This document shows, piece by piece, positions 39,809 through 47,978 of a stretch of DNA of 64,000 bases; positions within the stretch are counted from its first letter, which is position 1, and each line of letters opens with the position of its first letter. Origin of the DNA: JACVRW01 sp963825345 (lineage in GTDB: Bacteria; Actinomycetota; Thermoleophilia; Solirubrobacterales; Thermoleophilaceae); assembly GCA_963825345.1 (NCBI GenBank), contig CAWGSQ010000002.1:1-64000 (forward strand), written 5' to 3'. Below the pieces are notes generated by a model. The model searched no databases and was not told the origin of the DNA. It was given only the letters and a program-made list of their open reading frames with translations. Made by a program: the position numbers and the translations under genes.

Positions 39809-40698
39809 GCGCGTTCCACGGCTTTGCGATCGTCACGGTGATCCACGACTCCGAGGCGGAGCTCGGCGGCCTGCTCGGCTCGGTGGCGCGCCGGCTCGAG
39901 CCCCGGCCCCGGGTGATCGTGGTGGACAGCGGCTCGAGCGACGGTGGCGCCGAGCTGGCGCGCCACTGGGGCGCCGAGGTGGTGGTTCTGCGCGGCAATC
40001 CCGGCTTCGGCGCTGCCAACAACGCCGGCCTCGAGCTGGTGCGCGAGCCCGTGACCGCGCTCGTGAACCCCGACGTGGAGCTGCTCGACGACGGTCTCGC
40101 TCGCCTGGCAGAGCTGGCGGCATCGCATGAGGCGCTCGAGGTGCCGCGGCTGCTGAATGAGGACGGCTCGGTGCAGGACAGCGCACATCCCCTGCCGGGA
40201 ACGCTGGAGGCATTCGTACCCGCGCTGGTTCCGCGCCCGCTTCTGCCCCGACCCGCGCGGCGCCGCTACGAGCCGTGGCGCAGCGAGAAGGCGCGACCGG
40301 TGGGCTGGGCGATCGCCGCCTGCCTCGCCGCTCGCACCGAGCTGCTGCGCCGGCTGGGACCATTCGACCCGGACGCGTTCCTGTTCTACGAGGACATGGA
40401 GCTGTGCCTGCGCGCCCGCGATATCGGCGTCCCCACGATGCTCCGTCCCGACATCCGGATGCGGCACCTGGGAGGCACCTCCACCGAGCGGGCGCTCGGG
40501 TCGCGGGCGCTCGAGTTGCACGCGCGGCGCCGGCGCGAGGTGCTGGCCCGCCGCGGCCGCCTTGCGCTGGCGATCGACGACGCCAGCGAGGCCGCCACGT
40601 TCGGCCTGCGCGCCGCGGCACGCCGGCTCGTGGGCCGGGGCGGCGAGCTGGAGCGAGCCAGGCTGCACGCCCTGCGTGAAGCGCGCCGGTCGCGCTAG
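39805..40698 (+). CDS. Glycosyltransferase family 2
   Basis: 297-aa GT-A enzyme. The nucleotide-sugar fold has VVDSGSSDGGAELARHWGAE, NPGFGAANNAGLE and TALVNPDVELLDD; the acceptor side has FDPDAFLFYEDMELCLRARD. This matches rhamnosyltransferase-like GT2 proteins. The GTG start lies in the GT4 stop. The next gene begins 17 bases or fewer after its stop, so a plus-strand unit GT4-GT2-SpeE-like-ligase is likely. Confidence 0.9.
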   Translation: MSAFHGFAIVTVIHDSEAELGGLLGSVARRLEPRPRVIVVDSGSSDGGAELARHWGAEVVVLRGNPGFGAANNAGLELVREPVTALVNPDVELLDDGLARLAELAASHEALEVPRLLNEDGSVQDSAHPLPGTLEAFVPALVPRPLLPRPARRRYEPWRSEKARPVGWAIAACLAARTELLRRLGPFDPDAFLFYEDMELCLRARDIGVPTMLRPDIRMRHLGGTSTERALGSRALELHARRRREVLARRGRLALAIDDASEAATFGLRAAARRLVGRGGELERARLHALREARRSR

Positions 40699-40715
40699 AT
40701 ACCGTGCCGCCCCGC

Positions 40716-43028
40716 ATGGCCCCGGATGCTCCCGCCCCGCTGCGTGCCGCCGTCGCCGTCGGGCTCGTGGCCGGCTGCACGCTCGCCCTTCAGGTGCTGC
40801 TCACCCGCGTGCTGTCGGCGGTGCTCGCCTATCACTTCTCGTTCCTGGCGATCTCGCTGGCGCTGTTGGGAGTGGGAGCGGGTGCGCTGGCCGTGTATCT
40901 GCGTGGCAGCTGGTTTGAGGGCCCGCTCGAGCCGCTGCTCGCCCGCTGGGCCGGCGCGCTGGCGATGCTGCTCGTGCTCGTGCCGATCGCGCTCGTGCGC
41001 CTCGACTACTCGACGGGCATCGGCGCGTCGCTCAGCCTCGACTTCGTGCTCACACTCGCGCTCGTATGCGTGCTGACGGCGCTGCCGTTCCTCGCCGCGG
41101 GCGTGGCGATCGCATTGGCGGTGCGTGGCTACGCACGCTGGATCGGGCGCGTGTACGCGTTCGACCTCGGCGGCGCGGCTCTCGGGGCGCTCGCAATGGT
41201 GCCTCTCCTCTGGGTGGTCTCGGGCACGACGCTCCTGGTGGGGCTCTCGCTGTTGGCGGCCGCAGCCGCACTGCTCTTCGGGGGGCCGAGCCGGCTCGCC
41301 GCCGGAGCGGCTGCGATCGCCGCGCTCGCCACCGTGCTCGCCGCGACCACGGACCTGTATGAGCTGCCGCCCCATACGACGGCCTCGGCTGGCGAGAAGC
41401 CGCTGAGCGTGCGCTGGACTCCGCTCACGCGCGTACTCGCGTACCCGCCGCCCGGTGACGCGAAGATCGCGCCGCTCTTCTACGACCGCATCTACGCGCC
41501 GGTGGCGGTCCGCCGGCCGGGGGACCCGATCCCCGACTGGCGCCAGCTCTCCCTCGGGCCCCAGAGCGTGGGCTACGAGCTGAGCGGACCTGGGCGCACA
41601 CTCGTGATCGGAGGGGGCGGCGGGCGCGACATCGAGAACGCGCTCAGTTCCGGTCAGAAGCAGGTGGACGTGATCGAGCTGAACCGCGCGATCCGCGACG
41701 CCGTGGACGACGACCTGCGCGAATGGTCCGGCGCCCCCTACTCGCTGCCAGGCGTATCGGTGGACATCGGCGACGGCCGCTCAACCCTCGCCGGGCGCGA
41801 CACGAAGTACGACGTGATCCACATCGGCTTCACCGACACGCTCAGCGCCAACTCGGCCGCCGGCTTCGCGCTCACCGAGGCCAACCTCTACACGCTCGAG
41901 GCGTACGAGGAGTACTTCGATCACCTGAAGCCGCGCGGCATCCTGAACGTGACGCGGCTGCACCGGCTGGTGGGAGACGAGGCGCTGCGCGCCACCGTGC
42001 TGGCACTCGAAGCCCTGAAGCGCGAGGGCGTGGAGCACCCCGAGCGCAACGTGGTGGTGCTGCTTGGACACGACATCTTCAACGAGCTGTTCGGAACCGT
42101 GCTGGCGCGCCGCGAGCCGTGGACGAGGTCCGAGCTCGAACGAATCCGTGAGCTCGCCCGGGCACGGGGCGACGGCGTGGCCTTCGCCCCAGGCGGCCCC
42201 TACCGGCTCGAATGGGCGGACCTGGCCAGGGCGGGAGACCACGAGCGCTTCTGCCACGACTACCGGCTCGACGTCTGCCCGCCGACCGACGAGCGGCCGT
42301 TCTTCTTCAACATGACCCGGTTGTCGGGGCTCACCGAGAAGCCGCCCGCGGGTTACTTCTTCGCCACCGATCCGCTGCGGATTCTCGCCGTGACGCTCGT
42401 GATCCTTGCCGTGCTCTGCGCGCTCGCCTTCGGCCTGCCGCTCAGGCTGATGCCGCGCGGCACGCGGCCGCCAGCCTCGTCGGTCCTCTTCTTCGCTGCG
42501 ATCGGCCTCGGCTTCCTGATGCTCGAAATCGCGTTGATCCAGCGCTTCGTTCTCTTCCTCGGCTTCCCCACCTACGCGCTGTCGGTTGTGCTGTTCGCGC
42601 TGCTCGCATTCACCGGGATCGGGTCGCTGATCTCCGCGCGGGTACGCGCGCCGCGCCGCACGCTCATCGGCGCATTAGCGTTCGGCTGCGTCCTGATAGG
42701 CGCCGCCGCGTTCGGACTGCAGCCGCTGCTCCGCTCACTCATCGAGTGGCCCTTCGAGGCGCGCGTGGCGCTCACGGTCGTGCTCCTCGCCCCAGCCGGG
42801 CTGGCGCTCGGCATGGCGATGCCAATCGGCCTCACCCGGCTCGCTGGCCTCCACGCCGACGCCGTGCCCTGGGCGTGGGCGGTGAACGGCATCGCCTCCG
42901 TGCTCGCCTCGGTGCTCGCGGTGGCGGTGGCGATCACGTGGGGCTTCGCGGTCGTGACCCTGCTCGCCCTCGCCTGCTATCTGGTCGCGCTCGTGGACGC
43001 CGCGCGCGGCCCGTGGCCGGCGTCATGA
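40716..43028 (+). CDS. Membrane-embedded spermidine-synthase-like protein
   Basis: 770 aa from the ATG at 40716; a GTG at 40704 is possible. About seven helices (to residue 225) are followed by a soluble class I methyltransferase/aminopropyltransferase-like domain (about 250-500) with the glycine motif TLVIGGGGGRDIENAL and acidic VDVIELNR, then six more helices. Such fused proteins occur in actinobacteria and delta-proteobacteria, and the reaction is unknown. It lies between a GT2 and the ligase (ATGA overlap at 43025-43028), which suggests a modifying or transport role for the glycan rather than polyamine synthesis (inference). Confidence 0.8.
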   Translation: MAPDAPAPLRAAVAVGLVAGCTLALQVLLTRVLSAVLAYHFSFLAISLALLGVGAGALAVYLRGSWFEGPLEPLLARWAGALAMLLVLVPIALVRLDYSTGIGASLSLDFVLTLALVCVLTALPFLAAGVAIALAVRGYARWIGRVYAFDLGGAALGALAMVPLLWVVSGTTLLVGLSLLAAAAALLFGGPSRLAAGAAAIAALATVLAATTDLYELPPHTTASAGEKPLSVRWTPLTRVLAYPPPGDAKIAPLFYDRIYAPVAVRRPGDPIPDWRQLSLGPQSVGYELSGPGRTLVIGGGGGRDIENALSSGQKQVDVIELNRAIRDAVDDDLREWSGAPYSLPGVSVDIGDGRSTLAGRDTKYDVIHIGFTDTLSANSAAGFALTEANLYTLEAYEEYFDHLKPRGILNVTRLHRLVGDEALRATVLALEALKREGVEHPERNVVVLLGHDIFNELFGTVLARREPWTRSELERIRELARARGDGVAFAPGGPYRLEWADLARAGDHERFCHDYRLDVCPPTDERPFFFNMTRLSGLTEKPPAGYFFATDPLRILAVTLVILAVLCALAFGLPLRLMPRGTRPPASSVLFFAAIGLGFLMLEIALIQRFVLFLGFPTYALSVVLFALLAFTGIGSLISARVRAPRRTLIGALAFGCVLIGAAAFGLQPLLRSLIEWPFEARVALTVVLLAPAGLALGMAMPIGLTRLAGLHADAVPWAWAVNGIASVLASVLAVAVAITWGFAVVTLLALACYLVALVDAARGPWPAS

Positions 43029-44512
43029 GCCGGCCGGTCCGCATCACGCTCGCGGCGCTCCTGCTGGCGGCGCCGACGGGGCTGGCGTTCTTCTCGGGCG
43101 GCTACTTCAGCGTGATCCACGGGCAGGTGGGCGTGCTGACGTGCGCGCTCGCCTGGCTCGGAGTGGCGATCGTCTTCCTGCTGGAGCCGCGCCCGCTGCC
43201 GCCGTCCCGGGCGGGCCGCGTCGCGCTCGCGGCCCTGGCCTGCCTCACCGCATGGACTGCGCTCTCGCTTCTCTGGTCTCCCCTGCGCGACCCCGGGCTG
43301 GCCGACGTGGAGCGCACCGCGCTCTACCTTGCGGCCTTCCTGCTGGGCGCCGCCGTGCTGCGCGGCCGCGAGTTCGAGCGCGTGATCGAGCCGGCGCTCC
43401 TGGGCGGAATCGCAATCGTGTGCGGCTACGCGCTCGCCACGCGTCTCCTGCCCGGCGTGGTCGACTCGGCCGGCGGGCTGCGGGCAGGCTCGCGGCTCGA
43501 CCAGCCGCTCACCTACTGGAATGCGCTCGGGGCACTCGCCTCGATGGGCCTGATGCTGGCCGTGCACATGGGCTCGGACGCCCGCCGCATAGCGCGGCTG
43601 CGGATCGCCGCCGCCGCCCTCCTGCCGCCAATCGGCCTCGTGCTTTTCCTGACGGTGTCGCGCGGCGCGCACCTGGCGGCGGTGATCGGCGTGATCGTGC
43701 TCGTCCTGCTCGCGCGCAACCGGCGCGCGCTCGACACGGCCGTAATGGGCACGGCGCTGGTGGCGCTGATGGCGGGCCTGGCGGCGCGCTTCTCCGGGGT
43801 GGTCGAGCTCCAGGGCAGCCTGGGAACGCGCGAGCGCGAGGCGCTCGTGGTGCTGGGCCTCATGCTGCTCCTCTCCGCCGCCGCGGCGGCTGGCCAGGCG
43901 CTCCTGATCCGCCTCGAAGCACGCGGCGAGACCTGGACCGCCGCGCTCCGCAGGCGACCCGCCGCGACCGCGCTCGGAGGGGTGCTGGCGATCGCGGTCC
44001 TGGCGCTCGGGGTGGCGGCGTTCACCGGCGGAGAGGTCAGCGCCTCACCCGATCAGAAGGGACCCCAGCGCTTCCGCACGCTCGAGACGAACCGCTGGAA
44101 CTATTGGGAGGTCGCGTTCGACACGTTCACCGACCATCCGCTCACGGGCAGCGGCGTGCACGGCTTCGCGGCGGACTGGCTGCGTGACCGCGACATCGAC
44201 GAGGTGGTTCAGGACGCGCACTCGCTCTACGTCGAGACGCTCACCGAGCTGGGACTGCCCGGGTTAGCGCTGCTCCTGTGCTTCCTGGGCGCCACCGGCG
44301 TGGCGCTGGTGCGTGCGGGCGAGCCCGGCTGGGCCGCGGCCGCGACCGTGTGGGTGGTTCACGCAGCCGTGGACTGGGACTGGGAGATGCCCGCGCTCAC
44401 GCTCGTCTTCCTCCTCCTCGCGGCCAGCGCGGCCGGCAGGGAGACGAGCGCCACGGCAGCGAGCACGCAGAGCGCCGGCTCGGCTGCGAACCGGAATCGC
44501 GTGACCCCGTAG
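43025..44512 (+). CDS. O-antigen ligase/polymerase-like membrane protein (Wzy/WaaL family)
   Basis: 495-aa protein with about 12 helices and the large extracytoplasmic loop typical of the O-antigen ligase family. The loop contains RFRTLETNRWNYWEVAFDTF and the HPLTGSGVHGFAADWLRD motif, whose His and Gly-rich turn are conserved in Wzy/WaaL proteins. It would polymerise the repeat unit or transfer it to an acceptor. It overlaps the upstream gene by four bases. The 3' end overlaps the convergent GT39 by 154 bases, which is unusually long; one of the two ends may be extended by an indel. Confidence 0.85.
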   Translation: MSRPVRITLAALLLAAPTGLAFFSGGYFSVIHGQVGVLTCALAWLGVAIVFLLEPRPLPPSRAGRVALAALACLTAWTALSLLWSPLRDPGLADVERTALYLAAFLLGAAVLRGREFERVIEPALLGGIAIVCGYALATRLLPGVVDSAGGLRAGSRLDQPLTYWNALGALASMGLMLAVHMGSDARRIARLRIAAAALLPPIGLVLFLTVSRGAHLAAVIGVIVLVLLARNRRALDTAVMGTALVALMAGLAARFSGVVELQGSLGTREREALVVLGLMLLLSAAAAAGQALLIRLEARGETWTAALRRRPAATALGGVLAIAVLALGVAAFTGGEVSASPDQKGPQRFRTLETNRWNYWEVAFDTFTDHPLTGSGVHGFAADWLRDRDIDEVVQDAHSLYVETLTELGLPGLALLLCFLGATGVALVRAGEPGWAAAATVWVVHAAVDWDWEMPALTLVFLLLAASAAGRETSATAASTQSAGSAANRNRVTP

Positions 44513-45672
44513 ATCAAGACCGCGGTCACGCTCACCATCACCGGGAAGGCCGCGATCGGCCACAGCGGCGCGCCCCGGCGCCGCAGGATCACGGCCCCCG
44601 CCACCGCGAGCAGCAGCAGCGGGTAGTAGAAGACGAGTCCGATCTTGCTGGCCGTCTCGCTGCGTCCCTCTAGGGACTCGTATGAGGCCTGCTGGAACGG
44701 CCGGAACAGGTCCCAGACCCGCAGCAGCCGTACACCCATCACCACGGGCAGCCGCCCGGCGTGGTCCCGGGCGTAGTCGAGGCCGCGGTCGCGGTAGGCC
44801 ACCGAGGCCTCGGACTCGTCGCCGCCGGGCGCCGCCCCGTAGCAGTCGAAGTTCCACAGCCCCGTGAAGGGGCCGTGGTAGACCGGGTCGCAGTTGGAGC
44901 CCACAAAAACCGCGTTGCCGTTGGTCGATATGAGCACGGGCTTCTCGAAGACGCTCAGGTTGCGGATCGTCCAGGGAGCGAGCACGAGTCCGAACGCCAC
45001 CACGGCCACGGCGGCGAAGACAAGCCGCGAGCGCCACGCTGTCCCGGCTGCGATCGCGAGCGGGATCAAGAGCAGAGGCACTAGCAGTAGCGCCTCGCCG
45101 CGCGTGAGCGCCGCCAGGGCCGCGAGCACACCGAGGCCGGCGGCCAGTCCCAGTGAGGGCCGGCGTGCGAACCGGATCGCTAACCACATGGTGGCGGCGA
45201 GCAGGGCTCCATAGAGCGACTCGCTCATCAGCGAGCCGTCCACCACCCACAGGAACGGGTAGATGGCCGCAATTCCCCCCGCCACGAGCCCCGTCGCCGG
45301 GCCGGCGGCCTCGCGGCCCGCCAGGCCCACGAATGCAACGGTGGTGGTCCCGACCAGGCACAGCACAAGCTTCTGGGCGAGGTAGCCGTTGGCGCCGAGC
45401 TTGGTGATCAGCCCGACGAGAAGCGGAAACAGCGGCGGATGCTCCGCGGTCGGCACGCCCGGCTCCCAGCCATCGAACGGCGCGAGCTGCGGATGCGGCG
45501 CCCGCTCGAAGCCCTTGCCGTCGGCGATGTTCTCCCCGAGCAGGTGATACGTGAGGGCGTCCCCGATCACGGCGATGTCCTGGGCAACGAGCAGCGTGTA
45601 GAGCACGCGAATGACCAGCGCGCCGGCGAGGATCAGGGCCAGGCGCGCCAGGAATCCTTCTGGGAGGCGCAC
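44359..45672 (-). CDS. GT39-like membrane glycosyltransferase (GT-C fold)
   Basis: 437 aa with about 10 helices. The first extracytoplasmic loop carries DIAVIGDALTYHLLGENIAD, with the acidic residue expected for catalysis, and PTAEHPPLFPLLVGL, a pattern found in ArnT/PMT-like enzymes that use polyprenyl-phosphate sugars outside the membrane. A later loop has STNGNAVFVGSNCDPVYHG. GTG start at 45672, with TACGCT ending 7 bases upstream. A DPM1-like enzyme at 47267 could supply its polyprenyl-P-sugar donor (inference). Confidence 0.85.
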   Translation of the reverse strand: MRLPEGFLARLALILAGALVIRVLYTLLVAQDIAVIGDALTYHLLGENIADGKGFERAPHPQLAPFDGWEPGVPTAEHPPLFPLLVGLITKLGANGYLAQKLVLCLVGTTTVAFVGLAGREAAGPATGLVAGGIAAIYPFLWVVDGSLMSESLYGALLAATMWLAIRFARRPSLGLAAGLGVLAALAALTRGEALLLVPLLLIPLAIAAGTAWRSRLVFAAVAVVAFGLVLAPWTIRNLSVFEKPVLISTNGNAVFVGSNCDPVYHGPFTGLWNFDCYGAAPGGDESEASVAYRDRGLDYARDHAGRLPVVMGVRLLRVWDLFRPFQQASYESLEGRSETASKIGLVFYYPLLLLAVAGAVILRRRGAPLWPIAAFPVMVSVTAVLIYGVTRFRFAAEPALCVLAAVALVSLPAALAARRRKTSVSAGISQSQSTAA

Positions 45673-45679
45673 GGGCCTA

Positions 45680-45689
45680 AGCGTATGCT
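45680..45689. promoter_or_regulatory. Bidirectional -10 element AGCGTATGCT (copy 2)
   Basis: TACGCT on the minus strand ends 7 bases before the GT39 GTG (45672). TATGCT on the plus strand (45684-45689) ends 9 bases before the GTG at 45699. It is identical to the decamer at 35189-35198. Confidence 0.55.
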
Positions 45690-45698
45690 GTGGCGGAC

Positions 45699-46916
45699 GT
45701 GTCCACCGCAGAGCCCGTCGTAGCCCCGCCGCCGGGCAATCCGCGGTTCCCGCTCATGGATTCGCTCCGGGCGATCGCCGCGCTGAGCGTGCTCGTAACC
45801 CACGCCGGATTCCTCTCGGGCGCGAACGTGGGCGCCTGGTACGGGAGCTACACCGCCCGCCTCGACGTGGGCGTGACGATCTTCTTCCTGCTCTCGGGGT
45901 TCCTGCTCTACCGGCCGTTCGTGGCCGCCCGGGTCGGCGAGCGCGACCGTCCGCGCATCCCCGACTACGCCAGGCGCCGGTTGCTCCGGATCCTGCCCGC
46001 CTACTGGCTGGCGCTCACCGTGCTGGCGATATGGCCGGGCCTCCCCCAGATGTGGGAGGCGCACGATTGGGTCTACTACGGGCTCGTCCAGGTGTACTTC
46101 GAGGAGTGGACGCTCGGCGGGCTGCTGCCGGCCTGGAGCCTCGCGGTAGAGATCTCGTTCTACGCCGCGTTGCCCCTGCTGGTGCTCCTGATGGAGCGGC
46201 CCTTCATGGGCCGCACCCGCCGGGCGAAGCTCCGCTCGGAGCTGGTCCTCGTGGGGGTGCTCTTCGCCGGCGCCCTCATCTTCCGTGTGCTGGTCCGCTC
46301 CAGCGAGGACGCGGTGCCGGACTCGAACCTCTACTTCACGCTCCTCGGCAACTTCGACTGGTTCGCGCTCGGCATGGCCCTCGCCATCGCGAGCGTCTGG
46401 GTCGCGGGTCTCGAACGTGCTCCCGCGCCGGTGCGGCTCGTGGAGCGCCTGCCCTCGCTCGCGTGGCTCGTGGCGGCGGTGCTGTTCTGGGCGATCGCCA
46501 CGCAGATGGGGATCGGCCCGGAGTTCCCGCAGAACTTCACCTCCGAGGAGTGGCTGTACGAGCACATCTTCTACGGAGCGATCGCGTTCTTCCTGCTGCT
46601 GCCCGCGGTCTTCGGCGACTCCCTCGGAGGCCTGCCGCGGGTGATCCTGCGCAACCGCGTGCTCGCCTGGCTCGGACTGATCTCGTACGGGATCTTCCTG
46701 TGGCATCACCCGATCGTCGGCGAGGTGGCGAAGCGCGACTGGGGCGAGTGGCGCTTCGCGGGGGTGACCCTCGCCACCGTCGCGATCGCCACAGCCTGCG
46801 CCGCCGCGAGTTATTACGGGGTCGAGCGCCGCCTGCTGCGCTTCAAGTACCGCTCACCGAAGGGTCGGAAGCCGGTATCTCGGGTTGAGCCGCCCCGCCC
46901 GCTGGAGCGCGTCTAG
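45699..46916 (+). CDS. Acyltransferase 3 family membrane protein (O-acyltransferase)
   Basis: 405-aa protein with about 10 helices of the OafA/NodX-like acyltransferase-3 family, which O-acetylates or O-acylates extracellular sugars. It has the signature start MDSLRAIAALSVLVTHAGFL with the catalytic-type His, VTIFFLLSGFLLYRP and RRRLLRILPAYWLALT. I choose the GTG at 45699 because TATGCT ends 9 bases before it; the GTG at 45690 directly abuts the hexamer. The 3' end overlaps the convergent TPR-like gene by 63 bases. Confidence 0.9.
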   Translation: MSTAEPVVAPPPGNPRFPLMDSLRAIAALSVLVTHAGFLSGANVGAWYGSYTARLDVGVTIFFLLSGFLLYRPFVAARVGERDRPRIPDYARRRLLRILPAYWLALTVLAIWPGLPQMWEAHDWVYYGLVQVYFEEWTLGGLLPAWSLAVEISFYAALPLLVLLMERPFMGRTRRAKLRSELVLVGVLFAGALIFRVLVRSSEDAVPDSNLYFTLLGNFDWFALGMALAIASVWVAGLERAPAPVRLVERLPSLAWLVAAVLFWAIATQMGIGPEFPQNFTSEEWLYEHIFYGAIAFFLLLPAVFGDSLGGLPRVILRNRVLAWLGLISYGIFLWHHPIVGEVAKRDWGEWRFAGVTLATVAIATACAAASYYGVERRLLRFKYRSPKGRKPVSRVEPPRPLERV

Positions 46917-47270
46917 CGCCGCCGGGCGATCGATGTCTTTGAGTGCGACCGCGAGCGTGACCCACGCGGCGAAGTTATCGGGCTCGCGATCCACTGCGCG
47001 GCGGGCAAGCGCCGCGCCCTCCCGGTCCTGCTGGCGAGAGCTGCGCGACTGGGAGGCGAGCAGGAGCGCCTCGGTCCCGGGCTGGACACGCGACACGTCG
47101 AGGAGCGTGCGGATCGCGTCCTCGCGCCGCGGGTCGCCGCGCTCCAGCACCTCGTTCACCGTGTCGCGGCTGTCCTTGAGGCGCTTCTCGGCCGAGAGTT
47201 GAAACCCCATGAACCCGGCAATCGCCAGCGCCACCAGCGCCAGCACGATGCGCACGGGAGCGGGCATCAT
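46854..47270 (-). CDS. Membrane-anchored TPR-like small protein
   Basis: 138 aa. An N-terminal helix (VRIVLALVALAIAGFMGFQL) anchors it, followed by a helical region with two TPR-like units (DAIRTLLDVSRVQPGTEALL; ALARRAVDREPDNFAAWVTL). The ATG shares ATGA with the stop of the upstream GT2, so the two are co-translated. It is probably a scaffold for the glycan machinery; I see no enzyme motif. Confidence 0.75.
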   Translation of the reverse strand: MMPAPVRIVLALVALAIAGFMGFQLSAEKRLKDSRDTVNEVLERGDPRREDAIRTLLDVSRVQPGTEALLLASQSRSSRQQDREGAALARRAVDREPDNFAAWVTLAVALKDIDRPAALDALQRAGRLNPRYRLPTLR

Positions 47271-47959
47271 CGCCGCGCACGCTCCCTCACGAGCGTGGCG
47301 ATCACGCGGGCGGCGTCCACCCCGGTGAGCTTCTTGCCCTCCTCGCGGCCGCGCGCCCGGTAGGTGATCGGCACCTCGTACACGCGCCGCCCGCTCGACA
47401 GGACGCGCGCGGTGATCTCGCCCTCGAGCTCGAACCCGCGCGCCCTCAGGTCCAGTGAGCGCCAGACGTCGGTGGCCATGACCTTGTGGCAGGTCATGAT
47501 GTCCGCCAGCCAGGAGTTGAAGATCACGTTGGCGACCATGGTCACGGCCTTGTTGCCCACCACGTACCAGAAGCTGAAGGCCGAGCGGGAGTCGAAGCCG
47601 CGCACGCCGAACACAACCTCGGCCTCGCCCGCCTGAAGCGGCTCGAGCAGCCGCCCGATGTCGGCAGGGTCGTACTCGAGATCGGCGTCCAGGATGGCCG
47701 CCCAGTGCCCCTGCGCGTGCTCGATGGCCGTGCGCACCGCCGCTCCCTTGCCGGCGTTTCGCTCGTGGTAGACGATCTCGACCTCCGCTGGCCACTCGCG
47801 CCCACGCAGCAGCTCGCGGGTGCCGTCCGTGGAGCCGTCGTCCACGACCACGAGCTGGCGCGACTCCACCGGAAGCTCGGCCGTGAGCGCGCGGTCGATC
47901 GCCTCCTCGACCGTGGAGCGCTCGTTGTAGACCGGCATGAGGATCGTGAGGTCTGGCAC
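47267..47959 (-). CDS. GT2 polyprenyl-phosphate sugar synthase-like (DPM1-type)
   Basis: 230-aa soluble GT-A enzyme with TILMPVYNERSTVEEAIDRA, VVVDDGSTDGTRELL, WAAILDADLEYDPADIGRLL (DxD) and a C-terminal ITYRARGREEGKKL motif common in dolichol-P-mannose synthase-like proteins. It would make a polyprenyl-phosphate sugar donor on the cytoplasmic side. GTG start at 47959, about 20 bases after the likely end of the GT4 gene. It overlaps the TPR-like gene. Confidence 0.88.
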   Translation of the reverse strand: MPDLTILMPVYNERSTVEEAIDRALTAELPVESRQLVVVDDGSTDGTRELLRGREWPAEVEIVYHERNAGKGAAVRTAIEHAQGHWAAILDADLEYDPADIGRLLEPLQAGEAEVVFGVRGFDSRSAFSFWYVVGNKAVTMVANVIFNSWLADIMTCHKVMATDVWRSLDLRARGFELEGEITARVLSSGRRVYEVPITYRARGREEGKKLTGVDAARVIATLVRERARR

Positions 47960-47978
47960 TGGGCGAAGTCGGCGGGGG

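Noticed and set aside
45685..45690. ATG at 45685 or GTG at 45690 as acyltransferase starts
   Set aside because: The ATG is in a shadow frame and forms part of the -10-like decamer; the GTG at 45690 directly abuts that hexamer, so 45699 fits better.
47542..47978. GT4 (49188) continuing to a stop at 47542
   Set aside because: This part is the out-of-frame shadow of the DPM1-like gene; a one-base insertion near the GT4 end is simpler.
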